Positions 15,315 to 25,788 are shown, numbered from the stretch's first letter. The stretch is DNA of 64,000 bases from Pseudodesulfovibrio sp. JC047 (GCF_010468615.1 NZ_WUEH01000006.1:120497-184496); one strand, 5' to 3'. Made by a program: numbers and translations. Notes: generated by a model from the letters alone, not told the origin.

Positions 15315-16376
15315 ATGAGCGACAGCGCGAAACGTTCCCAGGCATACACCGCAGCCGGTGTGAATATTGAGGCAGGCAACGAATTTGTCGGCCGGATCAA
15401 GGATATGGTGAAATCAACCTTTACGCCCGGTGTGGCAACGGACATCGGGGGGTTTGGAGGATTATTCAAGCCTGAGATTTCCGGCATGGAAGCCCCCATG
15501 CTTGTTGCCGGAACTGACGGTGTCGGCACCAAGCTCAAGTTGGCCTTCATGTTTGACAAGCATGACACCGTGGGGATCGACCTCGTGGCCATGTCGGTCA
15601 ATGATGTGCTTGTTCAGGGTGCAACCCCGCTCTTTTTCCTCGATTATTTTGCAACCGGCACACTCGAACCCGGTGTTGCAGCCCAGGTCGTTTCCGGCGT
15701 CTGCGAAGGCTGTCGTCAGTCCGGTTGTGCGTTGCTTGGCGGTGAAACTGCCGAAATGCCAGGATTCTATCCCGATGGCGAATATGATTTGTCCGGCTTT
15801 GCCGTCGGCATGGTCGATACGCCCAAGGTCGTGACCGGCAAAACCGTTCAGCCCGGTGATGTGCTCATCGGACTTGGTTCAACTGGTGCCCATTCCAACG
15901 GCTGGTCGCTTATTCGTAAAATCCTCGCTGAATCCGGTCTCAAAAAAGATGACACGTTCCCCGGAACAGACAAGACCGTCGCCGATGTTTTGATCGAGCC
16001 GACAAAAATTTACGTCAAGTCCGTTCTCGAAGTGCTTGAATCCTTGACCGTGAAAGGTATGGTTCATGTCACTGGCGGTGGTTTTTACGACAACATTCCT
16101 CGCGTTTTGCCAGAAAATGTGACTGCTGCCATTGAATTTGGTTCATGGGATATGTTGCCAATTTTTGACTGGCTCAAAAATCAAGGCGGACTCTCTTGGC
16201 CCGAAATGCTCCAGATTTTCAACTGCGGGATCGGCTATATCCTCATCCTTGACCCGGTAAGTGCCGACAAGGCCATGGAAATGCTCGATGCTCGTGACGA
16301 CGTCAACGCCTACCGCATTGGAGAAATAATCGAACGCCAAGGTGCTGACGAACAAGTGGAAATAACCTTTCCCTAG
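15315..16376 (+). CDS. purM: Phosphoribosylformylglycinamidine cyclo-ligase (AIR synthetase)
   Basis: 353 residues, normal for PurM. Begins SQAYTAAGVNIEAGNEFVGRIKDMV, then GGFGGLF, VAGTDGVGTKLKLAF (ATP/substrate loop), DLVAMSVNDVLVQGATPLFFLDYFA, and GLGSTGAHSNGWSLIRK, all hallmark PurM motifs. It converts FGAM to AIR with ATP in the fifth step of de novo purine synthesis, in the cytoplasm. TTAGGAG precedes ATG 15315. Monocistronic with its own terminator. Confidence 0.97.
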   Translation: MSDSAKRSQAYTAAGVNIEAGNEFVGRIKDMVKSTFTPGVATDIGGFGGLFKPEISGMEAPMLVAGTDGVGTKLKLAFMFDKHDTVGIDLVAMSVNDVLVQGATPLFFLDYFATGTLEPGVAAQVVSGVCEGCRQSGCALLGGETAEMPGFYPDGEYDLSGFAVGMVDTPKVVTGKTVQPGDVLIGLGSTGAHSNGWSLIRKILAESGLKKDDTFPGTDKTVADVLIEPTKIYVKSVLEVLESLTVKGMVHVTGGGFYDNIPRVLPENVTAAIEFGSWDMLPIFDWLKNQGGLSWPEMLQIFNCGIGYILILDPVSADKAMEMLDARDDVNAYRIGEIIERQGADEQVEITFP

Positions 16377-16396
16377 TTCATAAAAATGCCCCTCCC

Positions 16397-16426
16397 AAGG
16401 CCGCTTTCCAAAGCGGCCTTTTTTTT
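16397..16426 (+). terminator. Terminator after purM
   Basis: Perfect 11-bp arms AAGGCCGCTTT and AAAGCGGCCTT (16397-16420) and a T-run of eight. Confidence 0.95.
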
Positions 16427-16438
16427 GCCCTTTCTACC

Positions 16439-17173
16439 CAGCGTGACCAGCCCTACCAGGGGTCGCCTTCAGCGAGACCAGCCCTACCGGGGGTCGCCTT
16501 CAGCGGGACCAGGACGCTGTCCTGGACCTGCCAAAGAACCCTTTGAAAAGGGGTCTCTGGACTTTCCTAAACTTTTTGGGTCGCTTCGCGAAAGCTGTCG
16601 GTAGCGCGAGTACGTGCGATTTTGAGAGAACGATGTAAAATTATACAAGGGGTGTTTTCTGCAAGGGTCTCTCTTTTTTTACTCATCCTCTTCTATTTCT
16701 TCAATCTCACTCAATGGATGTCGTGGAGCCTCGCCGAAGGCGCGCTAAAAAGTTCTGGAGGGGAGTCCAGAGGGGAACCTCTTTCAAGAGGTTCCCCTCT
16801 GGCCGTCGGAGACATTCCCCGCGTCGCCTTCAGCGAGACCAGGACGCTGTCCTGGACCTGCCAAAGAACCCTTTGAAAAGGGTTCTCTGGACTTTCCTAA
16901 ACTTTTTGGGTCGCTTCGCGAAAGCTGTCGGCAGCGCGAGTTCGTGCGATTTTGAGAGAACGATGTAAAATCATACTTTTACAGACTTTTTTGGAAAATA
17001 ATACAAGGGGTTTTTTCTGCAAGGGTCTCTCTTTTTTTACTCATCCTCTTCTATTTCTTCAATCTCACTCAATAAATGTCGTGGAGCCTCGCCGAAGGCG
17101 CGCTAAAAAGTTCTGGAGGGGAGGCCAGAGGGGAACCTCTTTCAAGAGGTTCCCCTCTGGCCGTCGGAGACAT
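16439..17173. repeat. Composite intergenic repeat element, copies 2a and 2b (direct, inverted relative to copy 1)
   Basis: Two complete elements in direct order, about 16439-16816 and 16822-17173, each running from the terminal CCAGGACGCTGTCCTGG segment through module B (CTTTGAAAAGGG, TCGCTTCGCGAA, GCTGTCGG) and an AT-rich spacer to module A with the 17-bp-arm palindrome, here with loop TC. The two copies are near-identical over most of their length, implying recent duplication. They fill nearly the whole purM-rhodanese gap; the remaining bases to 17315 show only AT-rich upstream sequence of the next gene. Confidence 0.92.
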
Positions 17174-17315
17174 CGTGTAAAATTGTCAAAGGGCAGAAAA
17201 ATGGTTGTTTGTGACGTTAGAGATGTGGTGTTTGTCTTGAGTTTGGGTGTGTGTTTTTTATAGTGGACGGGTGTCTTTGTGCTTGAGATCGATGACAGTC
17301 AACAAGGAAGGGACC

Positions 17316-17732
17316 ATGATTGAGCGAGGAATGATGCGGATTGTAGTGGCTTTTGTCGTAGGTCTTTTATGTGTTGCCGGGACGACTCTGGTGGCATGTG
17401 CCGGGGATTCTGTGCCCCGTATGCAGGTCGGTGAATTGGTTGAGATGATCGATTCTGATAATGTCATGGTGGTTGATGTTCGACGGAGCAGGGACTGGGA
17501 AGGATCGGAAAGCATGATAAAAAATGCTGTCCGTAAACCATATGATGACGATGCATGGATGGCGGTGGTTCCAAAAGACAAGACCATTGTCGTGTATTGC
17601 GCCTGACACAATGAATATACCAGTGCCCGTGCGGCACAGGCATTGATGAAGGCCGGTCATGAAAACGTCTACGCATTGGAAGGCGGCTGGGCTGCCTGGA
17701 AAAAAATGGGCTACCCAACACAAAATAAATAA
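17316..17732 (+). CDS. Selenocysteine-containing rhodanese-like lipoprotein
   Basis: 138 residues if UGA at 17604-17606 is read as selenocysteine (residue 97). N-terminal signal sequence ends in LVAC, a fair lipobox, so an exported lipoprotein is likely. The rhodanese domain follows: VGELVEMIDSDNVMVVDVR, the D-W-E region, then DKTIVVYCA-U-HNEYTSARAAQALMKAG and a typical ending NVYALEGGWAAWKKMGYP. In this rhodanese group the active-site loop reads YCxCPNE.TSAR; UGA replaces the catalytic cysteine that opens the six-residue loop. The frame past UGA has no other stop until TAA 17730. A stem-loop lies 21 nt downstream. Expected role: transfer of sulfane sulfur (or selenium) or redox chemistry at the membrane surface. 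Start ATG 17316 has AAGGAAGGG upstream. Confidence 0.88.
17604..17640 (+). promoter_or_regulatory. UGA codon and putative bacterial SECIS of the rhodanese
   Basis: UGA, 21 nt, then loop CGUGC (17628-17632) closed by GUGCC (17623-17627) and GGCAC (17633-17637), extended past an A-A mismatch by CC/GG. Short stem, small loop with G in second position and correct distance for SelB recognition. Confidence 0.68.
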
Positions 17733-17741
17733 AATAAAGAA

Positions 17742-18050
17742 TGTCTCCGACGGCCAGAGGGAAAACCTTTTGGAAGAGGTTTTCTCTTTGGACTCCCTTT
17801 CCAGAACTTTTTGTCGCGCTTTCGGCGAGGCCCTGCGATATCTATTGAGTGGGGTTGAAAAAGTAAGAGTGCTTTACAGAAAAACCCTGTTTTACATTTT
17901 TCCCATAGAGTCTGTAAAAATACAATTTTTGACAACGTTTTTTCAAGAGTCGCACGAACTTTTGCTACCGACAGCCTTCGCGAAGCGACCCAAAAAGTTT
18001 AGGAGAGTCCAGAGACCCCTTTTCAAAGGGGTCTTTGGTCGTCGAAGACG
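17742..18050. repeat. Composite intergenic repeat element, copy 3
   Basis: Same order and orientation as copy 1: module A (ATGTCTCCGACGGCCAGAG), spacer, one module B (CTTCGCGAAGCGACCC ... CCCCTTTTCAAAGGGG) and an end segment. Module A's palindrome is altered to AGGGAAAACC against GGTTTTCTC, so G-to-A changes in one arm are matched by C-to-T in the other, keeping the pairing. It begins ten bases after the rhodanese stop codon. Confidence 0.9.
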
Positions 18051-18103
18051 CCACCCCGGCGAGGGGCCGCCGGAGTCTTTCTCGTTCTCGATGAAATATG
18101 GCC

Positions 18104-18138
18104 AAAAAAAAGCCGCCTTCCGTAGATGGAAGGCGGCT
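18104..18138 (-). terminator. Terminator after radical SAM gene
   Basis: Minus-strand AGCCGCCTTCC (18138-18128) pairs with GGAAGGCGGCT (18121-18111) followed by seven to eight T residues. Confidence 0.93.
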
Positions 18139-18148
18139 GAGTGCGTTG

Positions 18149-19411
18149 TTATCCGAGATACGGGTTGAAGTAGCCGTAATCGATCCAGGGCAGGGCTTTT
18201 TTGAGCCGTTTCTTGAAATTCATGAATCCCATGCACGGGGAATGCCCAAAGGGTTCCATGAGTTTCATGTACAGGGCGGGATCGAGATTGAGATTGCGTA
18301 ATTGGATGAAATCGTACTTGCAGCATTCGCCGAGTTCGACGAGTGCGGCGAATTCTTCTTCGGTGTCGGTGATGCCGGGGAAGAAGAGCAGGTTGAGGGA
18401 GACGAACATGCCGACCTCGTGGGCCTTGGCAATGGTCTCGCGAACGTCTTCAAAGGTGTAGCTCTTGGGTCGATAATAGGCTTCGTATGGGCCTTTGCGA
18501 GCCGAGTTCAGACTGACACGAATGGAGTTGACCCCGGCGACTTTGAGTGCGGGGATGACCATGTGTCGGGAACCGTTGGTGTTTATATTGACCGTTCCGG
18601 ATCCGCCGTCGGAGCGATATTCCTTGATGGCATCACAAATCAGCTCGGCTTCGGTGAGCGGTTCTCCTTCGCAACCTTGGCCGAAAGAGAAGATGGGACG
18701 GCGTTCACGGGATTCGTGCCGACGCATGACCTGAACGATCTCTTCGACCGTGGGGGTAAAACTGATGCGGCATTGAGGAGACGGGAAACCGGACTCTTCG
18801 GGCTGGTGGGAAATGCAGCCGACGCATTGGGCGTTGCACGCCTGTGCTGTGGGCAGAGGACATTCAAAACGTCCCAGTGCGAGATTTTTGGCAGCGGGAC
18901 ATCCACTGGTCAGGGCACAGCCTGCCAAATGGTTGACGAGCCGGTTGTTGGGCATTTCCGAAAGGAGCTGATGCGCTCCGGCCTCAACCCGGTCGGGCGG
19001 GATGTGCTTGAAAACCTGTCGTTTGTCTTCATCCACTTTTTTGGCACAGACCCAGAATTTGCCGTCGGCAAATCCGATAGCACCGTATGAAAGCAGGGGA
19101 AGCACCTGTGCATCGTCGTCTTGTTCGTAGGCGGCGATGCCGGTGACAGTGTGGCCGGGACAGGCAAAGGCGGCAACGGCCAAATCTTCCATGACTTCGG
19201 CCTGGCCGGTTTCCGGATTGTAGCCCATGGCATGTCTGCCAGGGAGCATGAAAAATTCTGATTCGGCAGGCAGGGGGGTGATTTCATCTGGTCGTGGCAG
19301 GCCGAATTCTTCGCCGCGACGGACCATGAGAAGCAAGTCCGGATGGTCGAAGATTTCACCTTCCGCGTTGGAAAAAAGCATTCTTGGCTGGGGTTTCTTT
19401 TTCGATGACAT
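18149..19411 (-). CDS. Radical SAM protein of unknown substrate
   Basis: 420 residues. The N-terminal 190 residues are an unassigned domain that contains further cysteines (AGCALTSGCPAAKN, RFECPLPTAQ). Then the radical SAM motif CNAQCVGC (C-x3-C-x2-C) around residue 200, a glycine-rich SAM-binding stretch (SFGQGCEGEPL), and VNINTNGS and SIRVSLNSA strands typical of the SAM barrel. C-terminal part has CKYDFIQLRNLNLDP. It resembles radical SAM proteins widespread in sulfate reducers with no defined role. Ribosome site is weak (AGGA about 13 nt upstream of ATG 19411). Not obviously in an operon. Confidence 0.85.
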   Translation of the reverse strand: MSSKKKPQPRMLFSNAEGEIFDHPDLLLMVRRGEEFGLPRPDEITPLPAESEFFMLPGRHAMGYNPETGQAEVMEDLAVAAFACPGHTVTGIAAYEQDDDAQVLPLLSYGAIGFADGKFWVCAKKVDEDKRQVFKHIPPDRVEAGAHQLLSEMPNNRLVNHLAGCALTSGCPAAKNLALGRFECPLPTAQACNAQCVGCISHQPEESGFPSPQCRISFTPTVEEIVQVMRRHESRERRPIFSFGQGCEGEPLTEAELICDAIKEYRSDGGSGTVNINTNGSRHMVIPALKVAGVNSIRVSLNSARKGPYEAYYRPKSYTFEDVRETIAKAHEVGMFVSLNLLFFPGITDTEEEFAALVELGECCKYDFIQLRNLNLDPALYMKLMEPFGHSPCMGFMNFKKRLKKALPWIDYGYFNPYLG

Positions 19412-19632
19412 AATGTGTGTATCCTAAAGGGAAAGACCGGTGTTGGGCAAGGGGCTATTATACATTATAATTTGGGAATCCTTCATTGACTGATTGCAGA
19501 GAGCGTTTGTTCAAACACTCGTGAAAACGTGTGTACGATTGGCGCGCCGATGAAAATTCCTGTGTAGGAAAATTGAAAACGACTGCGTGGCGATAGCATG
19601 AAGTAAAGCCGATCGTATAGGGCGAAACATCG

Positions 19633-21792
19633 CTATTTTTCTGTGAATCGTTCAATGCCGTCCCAGTCTTCCGGCGGATTGTTGTCCAGATTGGCCTGTG
19701 TCCGTTTGATGTACAGGGTCGCAAGCGCATCCGGAGATTCAATGGATTGGAGCAGCTCCAGCGCAGTTTGCCATTTCCGGGCGTGGTAAGCTGTGTACGC
19801 CTTTTCCCAGATGTCGAGACAGCCCATGGTCTCGGGAGATGGGACCAAATCGGTCAATCCGCTTTCTGGACGGGCACCGATGAGTTCATGGATTCGAAAT
19901 GGCGTCCGTGCGCCTTTTGGCAGGACTGTGTCCACTGATCGGAAGACGAAGTAGGCCTTGCTGTGTGCCTGGACGGGGTCACTGGCCAGTATGGTTGTCC
20001 CATAGTGCTTGTTGAGACCTTCGATTCGTGAGGCGATATTGATGGTGGAGCCGAGTGCGGTGAAATTCAGACGATCGGATGATCCCATATTGCCGACCAC
20101 GGCCTCGCCTCGATGCAGTCCGAATCGGGTGTGCAGATGGATGGTTCGATTGTGGGGCATGGAGTGGGTGTATCCTTTGACTGATCGCGCGCACCGGAGT
20201 GTTGCTTCACAGGCTGAGAGGGTATGGTTCGTGGTCTGTTTGGGGGCATTCCAGAAGGCCATCAAGGCATCGCCGATGTATTTGTCGATGGTTCCCCCCT
20301 GAGCCGTGACTTCCTGTCCCAGTTGGCTGAAATAGTCGGAGAGCATGAAGATGACCGCCTCGGGCGGGAGGGTTTCGGCTGTTGTGGTGAAATCTGCGAT
20401 ATCTGAAAAGAGGACGGTTAGGGTTCGGCGATCGCCGCCGATGACCGGGGATGCTCCTGATGCGATGTAGCGTCGCACGAGGTCGCTGGGAATATATTGA
20501 GAAAAGGTCTGGATACCTTGTTTCATGTTTGAAATGGCCAGTGAGAGATCCGCGACCTCTTTGATCCGTGAATGGATGTCGATGGGCGTGTCCAGATTGA
20601 AATTTTTGATTTCATCGGCTTTATGGGCAAGCGTGTTGAGTGGTTTGGCAATTCGCCGAGAAATGAGAATGACCATGAAGAGTGAAAGACAAAAAATGGT
20701 GCCGGTATAGAGCAGATTGTGCATCCGCAGTTTTCGTATTTCTTGGGTAAAATATTCTTCCGGGGCAACAACAGCCACGATTTTTTCCTCATCGATAAGT
20801 GATTCGACACTCACACTGGCGATGTACCTCGTCGTGTCAAATTCGAACGTAAATGCCTTGCCCGGGGTGTTGAGCTTGGTGAACTGGGCAAATATCGTGG
20901 AAAAGAGTGGTGTATCCGCTGTTGCGGAAGCGAGTGCTTTGAAGGTGGTATTCGACGGGTTTGAACCGGGTTTGAGTGATTCAGGATCGATTTCGTCGTG
21001 GGCAGTGACTACCCCGTTGGTATCATAGACAATCAGTCGTCCTTCGGAGCCGGGGGCGTGTTCTTCGAGAAATTGGACAAGCGTATCCAGTCGAATGTCC
21101 ACACCGACAACGCCGGTGTCAAAGGCGCTCATGAACGTTGTGCCAAGGACGGCTGGCGTGTTGAATCTGTACAGAAAAAGGGTGTGAATGGCGTCGGGGA
21201 ACTGGCGGGCTTCAATGTACCAAGGCCGGGTCCTCGGATCGTATGTCGATGGTTTTGTGCGCGCCGGAGCGAGTTGGACATGATCTTTGTTGAAAAAACC
21301 GTACAAGGTGGTTCGGTGTCCCTGACGTTCGTGGACGTATCGGAGATAGTATTCGGCTCCTTCGGGAGCGCCGAGCTCCTGAGTGAATGATTCACCTTTG
21401 ACGAGACGAATCATCTGATACATGTCGCCATCATCCCAGCCGATGTAGATGGAGTGGATTTTGTCGTTGTTGTTGAGCAGGGTGGAGAAAAGCGTTCTGA
21501 CCGGGTGTTCCAACCCGTTCGGCTTGTCGCGCAGGTGATCGACAGACGGAAGGAATTTGACGATGCGGGCAGGTCTATCAAGCGTATCCCGCAATTCGAT
21601 GACACTTTTATGACTGATTTCTTCGAGGAGTTTTTTTGCGTTGGAAACCGCTGACTCCCGGCCTTTGACAAAGTTGAACGTAATAAGCAGTCCGGCCAGA
21701 AGGATACAGATGAAAAGAAAGAGGGACTGGATGGTAAAGACCAACGTGTACCGCTTGGTGGATATGCTTTCTTTCTTCATAAAAAAGCGCAT
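19633..21792 (-). CDS. Membrane adenylate cyclase: dCache-HAMP-class III cyclase
   Basis: 719 residues. Membrane helix about 17-38, a periplasmic sensing region of about 300 residues with dCache features (IHSIYIGWDDGDMYQMI, YDPRTRPWY), second helix around 350-370, HAMP, then a class III nucleotide cyclase domain: LTVLFSDIADFTT carries the first metal aspartate, KYIGDALMAFWNAP the second, and NFTALGSTINIASRIEGLN the catalytic end. It should make cAMP (or cGMP) in the cytoplasm in response to an external ligand. The C-terminal 90 residues resemble the tail region common in these cyclases. ATG 21792 was chosen; TTG 21801 and ATG 21780 are alternatives, and none has a strong ribosome site. Single gene. 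Confidence 0.88.
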   Translation of the reverse strand: MRFFMKKESISTKRYTLVFTIQSLFLFICILLAGLLITFNFVKGRESAVSNAKKLLEEISHKSVIELRDTLDRPARIVKFLPSVDHLRDKPNGLEHPVRTLFSTLLNNNDKIHSIYIGWDDGDMYQMIRLVKGESFTQELGAPEGAEYYLRYVHERQGHRTTLYGFFNKDHVQLAPARTKPSTYDPRTRPWYIEARQFPDAIHTLFLYRFNTPAVLGTTFMSAFDTGVVGVDIRLDTLVQFLEEHAPGSEGRLIVYDTNGVVTAHDEIDPESLKPGSNPSNTTFKALASATADTPLFSTIFAQFTKLNTPGKAFTFEFDTTRYIASVSVESLIDEEKIVAVVAPEEYFTQEIRKLRMHNLLYTGTIFCLSLFMVILISRRIAKPLNTLAHKADEIKNFNLDTPIDIHSRIKEVADLSLAISNMKQGIQTFSQYIPSDLVRRYIASGASPVIGGDRRTLTVLFSDIADFTTTAETLPPEAVIFMLSDYFSQLGQEVTAQGGTIDKYIGDALMAFWNAPKQTTNHTLSACEATLRCARSVKGYTHSMPHNRTIHLHTRFGLHRGEAVVGNMGSSDRLNFTALGSTINIASRIEGLNKHYGTTILASDPVQAHSKAYFVFRSVDTVLPKGARTPFRIHELIGARPESGLTDLVPSPETMGCLDIWEKAYTAYHARKWQTALELLQSIESPDALATLYIKRTQANLDNNPPEDWDGIERFTEK

Positions 21793-21882
21793 AGCATACA
21801 ATAGGGCCTGTGCGCCACAAAAGAGTCTCGTTGAGAGGGGCTAGGAAGAGCGGGAAGAAAGGGGATGGCGGGGGATGAATCC

Positions 21883-21914
21883 AAAAAAAGATCGGCACCC
21901 AATGGGTACCGATC
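21883..21914 (-). terminator. Terminator of the rplM-rpsI operon
   Basis: Minus-strand GATCGGTACCC and GGGTGCCGATC (one G-T wobble) with a 3-nt loop, then seven T residues. Confidence 0.92.
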
Positions 21915-21944
21915 CTTGATATCTTCTGTGTTCCGATTCTCGGC

Positions 21945-22334
21945 TTAACGCTTGGAGAACTGGAAGCTGGCGCGTGCACCGCGAAGACCGTATTTTTTAC
22001 GCTCTTTCTTACGAGCATCGCGGGTCAGGAGACCGGCGGGCTTCAGAACGGCGCGCAATTCAGGGTCGATTTCGCAGAGGGCGCGGGAAATGCCGTGGCG
22101 CAGAGCCTCGGCCTGACCGGATACGCCGCCGCCGGAGCAGTTGGCCTTGATGTCGAATTTATCGAGCATCTTGACCAGCTTCAGGGGCTGCTGCACGACC
22201 ATTTGCAGGGTCTTGCGGGGGAAGTAGTCCTCGAAAGGACGACCATTAACGGTGATCTGCCCGGTACCGGCATACAGGCGGGTACGGGAGATGGCGTTTT
22301 TTCTTTTACCAGTGCTGTAAGTGAAATCGCTCAT
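21945..22334 (-). CDS. rpsI: 30S ribosomal protein S9
   Basis: 129 residues, full length. Contains YSTGKRKNAISRTRLYAG, TVNGRPFEDYFPR, the GGGVSGQAEALRHGISRAL core, and the C-terminal LTRDARKKERKKYG...FQFSKR tail that reaches the P-site tRNA. Second gene of the universal rplM-rpsI operon, 12 bp after rplM. Terminator follows. Confidence 0.98.
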   Translation of the reverse strand: MSDFTYSTGKRKNAISRTRLYAGTGQITVNGRPFEDYFPRKTLQMVVQQPLKLVKMLDKFDIKANCSGGGVSGQAEALRHGISRALCEIDPELRAVLKPAGLLTRDARKKERKKYGLRGARASFQFSKR

Positions 22335-22346
22335 GATAATCCCCGA

Positions 22347-22775
22347 TTAAATATCCAAAGTTTTGGGAGCCTGGGCTGCGTGCGGATGCTCGGAACCTGC
22401 ATAGACTTTCAGCTTCTTGATCTGCTGAGCGGCAATGCGGTTCTTGGGCAGCATACCTTTGACAGCGGCGGTGATGACGTTCTCAGGCTTGAGGGCCAAC
22501 ATTTCGCGGAGGGTCTTTTCTTTCAGACCACCGGGATGGTTGGTGTGCTTGTAGTACATCTTCTTGTCCAGCTTCTGACCGGTGACTTTGATCTTGTCGG
22601 CGTTGATGACAATCACGAAATCGCCCATATCCATATGATGGGAGAATTCCGGCTTGTGCTTTCCGCGCAGACGATTGGTGATCTCTGTGCACAGACGGCC
22701 CAGGATTTTGTCCGTGGCGTCGACGATGAACCATTCGCGGTTCGCGTCTTCCGGCTTCGGGCTATATGTCTTCAT
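22347..22775 (-). CDS. rplM: 50S ribosomal protein L13
   Basis: 142 residues, full length. [20 protein letters not shown], the LRGKHKPEF and [19 protein letters not shown] segments and [23 protein letters not shown] are diagnostic of L13. First gene of the operon with rpsI; expected to be under growth-rate control. The gap from 22776 to 23046 holds the leader of this gene and the alaS terminator; no other gene is visible. Confidence 0.98.
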   Translation of the reverse strand: MKTYSPKPEDANREWFIVDATDKILGRLCTEITNRLRGKHKPEFSHHMDMGDFVIVINADKIKVTGQKLDKKMYYKHTNHPGGLKEKTLREMLALKPENVITAAVKGMLPKNRIAAQQIKKLKVYAGSEHPHAAQAPKTLDI

Positions 22776-23046
22776 AAAAATTGCTCCTTGCGCAAACTGA
22801 GAGGGGGACTTCTACGCATATGAAATACGCATGTCAACCCTCATGCAACGTATAATTTATAATCGCGCGATCAGAAGGTGATGCGTGGACCGTGACAAGT
22901 GTAACGGGGGAGTCACGGAGAACGCCGATTCTTCTAACCGGGAGGATGCTTGTGCCACAGATCTCGACAGGTGACAAGGTTTTTTTGGCTGTGGGACGGT
23001 GAAATCGGGCCAATGCGACGTTTCGGAACATTCGACAGGCCATGGA

Positions 23047-23088
23047 GAAAAAAGACACGCCTCAAAAGTCATGACTTTCGAGGCGTGT
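23047..23088 (-). terminator. Terminator after alaS
   Basis: Minus-strand ACACGCCTC and GAGGCGTGT arms, with a further AAAGT/ACTTT inner pairing, followed by TTTTTT. Confidence 0.88.
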
Positions 23089-23117
23089 GTGGTATCGAAT
23101 TGGCGATGTCGGATTCG

Positions 23118-25757
23118 TTATCCCGCAATCAATTCCTTGAGTTTTGCAAGGGCGTTCGGGATTCCGGCTGGGTTCGAACCTCCGGCTCGGGCCAGGTCGG
23201 GACGTCCGCCTCCACCACCACCGACTTCTCCGGCAACCGATTTGATGAGGTCTCCGGCCTTGAAGGTCTGGTGCAGGTCTTTGGTCACGGCCAGGGCTAC
23301 GGAAACCTTGTCACCGTCGTGTTTGGCGATCAGGCAGATGATTCCGGATTTCATTTTGGGGCGCAGGGCGTCCATTTGTTCCAGCATCACACCCATGTTC
23401 GGGGCTTCTAGCTCGGTGGCCAGCACCTTGACGCCGTTGATTTCCTCAATGTCGTTCATCATGTCGCGTCCGGCGCCGGATGCCAGTTTGGTCTGGAGGG
23501 ATTTCATCTCCTTGGCCATGTCCTTGACCTGCTTTTGAAGATCTTTGACCTTCTTGGGCAGTTCGGCTGGTGTGGCCTTGAGCATGGCCCCGGCCTCGGC
23601 CACGGCGTTGCGACGTTCATTGAGATACGCCACGGCATTGTGTCCGGTCGCGGCTTCGATACGCCGGATACCGGCAGCAACACCGGCTTCCGAGGTAATG
23701 ACAAAGGCTCCGGCAATGCCGGTATTGTCCAAATGAATGCCGCCGCAGAATTCCATGGAAACGCCGGGAACCTCGATGACTGAGACCGTGTCGCCGTATT
23801 TTTCTCCGAACAGGGCGGTTGCGCCCTTGGACTGTGCGTCGGTGATGGACATCACTTCCCGGGTTACGGGAATGGCGTCGAGAATATTCTGGTTGACGAT
23901 GGCTTCGACCTGAGCCAGCTCGTCGTCGGACAGTCCCTTGATGTGCGTAAAATCGAACCGCAGCCGGTCGGGTCCGACTAGGGAACCGGCCTGTTTGGCA
24001 TGATCGCCCAGCACTTTTTGCAAGGCGGCGTGCAACAGGTGAGTCACGGTATGATTGCGCATGGTGGCCAGTCGTCTGGACCGATCAACATTGAAGAATG
24101 CAGAATCGCCGGTGGAGAAGGACCCTTCGGTGACCGTGACCTTGTGAGCGGTCAGTTTTTGCGAGGGTTTGACCGTGTCCAACACGTTGGCCTTGCCGCC
24201 GGATGCGGCGATGGTGCCAGTGTCGCCGGTCTGTCCGCCGGATTCTCCGTAAAACGGGGTCGAAGTGGCCACGATCCATCCGGATGCGCCTTCGGGCAGA
24301 GAGTCAATGACGGTGCCTTCAGGGGTGAGCAGATATGCGATGTCCGACTGGTCGGCCATGGATTCATAGCCGGTAAATTCAGAGATCACGTCGTGTTCGA
24401 GCAGGGTCTGGAAGGTGGAGGCGATATCTTTTTCGCCAGAGCCTTTCCATGCGGCCTTGGAGCGTTGCTTCTGTTCCTGCATACATTTGTCGAATTCGGT
24501 TTCGTCAACACCCATGCCGCGCTGTTCGGCCACGTCCCGCACGATGTCGATGGGAAATCCATATGTGTCGTACAGAGTAAAGGTGGTTTCGCCCGGAACA
24601 ATGGTGGCCTTGGCTTTTTCAAGCTCGGCGAGTTCCTGTTCGAGCATCTCAAGACCTTTGTCCAGCGTCTTGGCAAACCCTTCTTCTTCACCTTTGACGA
24701 CTTCGATCATGAAGTCGCGGGTCTCTTCCAATTCCTTGTAATGGCCGCCCATGTCATCAATGACCTTGGATGCGGTTTTCCACAGGAATGAGCCTTCAAG
24801 GCCCATGAGCTTGCCGAAACGATAGGCCCGACGGATGAGGCGGCGCAGGATGTAACCACGGCCTTCGTTGGAGGGGAGTACCTGATCCGGGATCAGAAAT
24901 GCGATGGCGCGGGAGTGGTCGGCAATGACCTGAAGTGCGGTGTCGATTTCTTCGGACTGACGGTATTGGACCCCGGCCAGTTCAGCGGTGTACTGGATGA
25001 TGGATTGAAACAGGTCGGTTTCGTAGTTGGAGGCCACACCTTGAGAAACGGCGGCGATGCGTTCGAGTCCCATGCCCGTGTCAATGGACGGACGGGGCAG
25101 GTCGGTGCGGGTGCCGTCTTCGGCCTGGTCATACTGCATGAACACGAGGTTCCAGATTTCCAGATAGCGATCACAGTCACATTTGCCGATGCCGCAGTTC
25201 GGGCCGCAGCCGACTTCTTCGCCCTGGTCGAAGTGGACTTCGGAGCAGGGACCGCAAGGGCCGGTATCACCCATGGACCAGAAGTTGTCCTTTTCACCCA
25301 GTCTGTAAATTCGTTCTTCGGGAACGCCAGCGATTTTCTTCCACAATTCACCGGCTTCGTCGTCATCTTTATATATAGTAATATAAAGACGTTCCTTGTC
25401 GAGTTTCAATTCTTCGGTCAGGAATCCCCAACAGAATCGGATGGCGTCTTCCTTGAAGTAGTCGCCAAAGGAGAAGTTGCCGAGCATTTCGAAAAAGGTA
25501 TGGTGCCGTGCGGTGCGCCCCACGTTTTCCAAATCGTTGTGCTTGCCGCCCACCCGCAGACATTTTTGTGACGTGGTAGCGCGGATATAGTCCCGTTTTT
25601 CCTGTCCCAGGAAAAGTTTCTTGAATTGAACCATGCCCGCGTTGGTAAAGAGCAGGGTCGGATCGTCCTTGGGGGTCAACGGCGAAGAATCCACAATGGT
25701 GTGGCCGTTCTTCTGAAAGTATTCAAGGAACCGTTGACGGATTTCATTGGCTTTCAT
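23118..25757 (-). CDS. alaS: Alanyl-tRNA synthetase
   Basis: 879 residues, usual length. Class II catalytic core at the N-terminus ([49 protein letters not shown]), editing domain with zinc-binding [11 protein letters not shown] and [10 protein letters not shown], and the C-terminal DHHA1 domain ending [14 protein letters not shown]. Charges tRNA-Ala and clears mischarged Ser/Gly. GGAG stands 11 nt before ATG 25757. It follows recA on the same strand, but a terminator between them implies its own promoter in the short gap. Confidence 0.98.
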   Translation of the reverse strand: MKANEIRQRFLEYFQKNGHTIVDSSPLTPKDDPTLLFTNAGMVQFKKLFLGQEKRDYIRATTSQKCLRVGGKHNDLENVGRTARHHTFFEMLGNFSFGDYFKEDAIRFCWGFLTEELKLDKERLYITIYKDDDEAGELWKKIAGVPEERIYRLGEKDNFWSMGDTGPCGPCSEVHFDQGEEVGCGPNCGIGKCDCDRYLEIWNLVFMQYDQAEDGTRTDLPRPSIDTGMGLERIAAVSQGVASNYETDLFQSIIQYTAELAGVQYRQSEEIDTALQVIADHSRAIAFLIPDQVLPSNEGRGYILRRLIRRAYRFGKLMGLEGSFLWKTASKVIDDMGGHYKELEETRDFMIEVVKGEEEGFAKTLDKGLEMLEQELAELEKAKATIVPGETTFTLYDTYGFPIDIVRDVAEQRGMGVDETEFDKCMQEQKQRSKAAWKGSGEKDIASTFQTLLEHDVISEFTGYESMADQSDIAYLLTPEGTVIDSLPEGASGWIVATSTPFYGESGGQTGDTGTIAASGGKANVLDTVKPSQKLTAHKVTVTEGSFSTGDSAFFNVDRSRRLATMRNHTVTHLLHAALQKVLGDHAKQAGSLVGPDRLRFDFTHIKGLSDDELAQVEAIVNQNILDAIPVTREVMSITDAQSKGATALFGEKYGDTVSVIEVPGVSMEFCGGIHLDNTGIAGAFVITSEAGVAAGIRRIEAATGHNAVAYLNERRNAVAEAGAMLKATPAELPKKVKDLQKQVKDMAKEMKSLQTKLASGAGRDMMNDIEEINGVKVLATELEAPNMGVMLEQMDALRPKMKSGIICLIAKHDGDKVSVALAVTKDLHQTFKAGDLIKSVAGEVGGGGGGRPDLARAGGSNPAGIPNALAKLKELIAG

Positions 25758-25788
25758 TGTGCAAGTTCTCCAAAAAGATGATTTCCAG

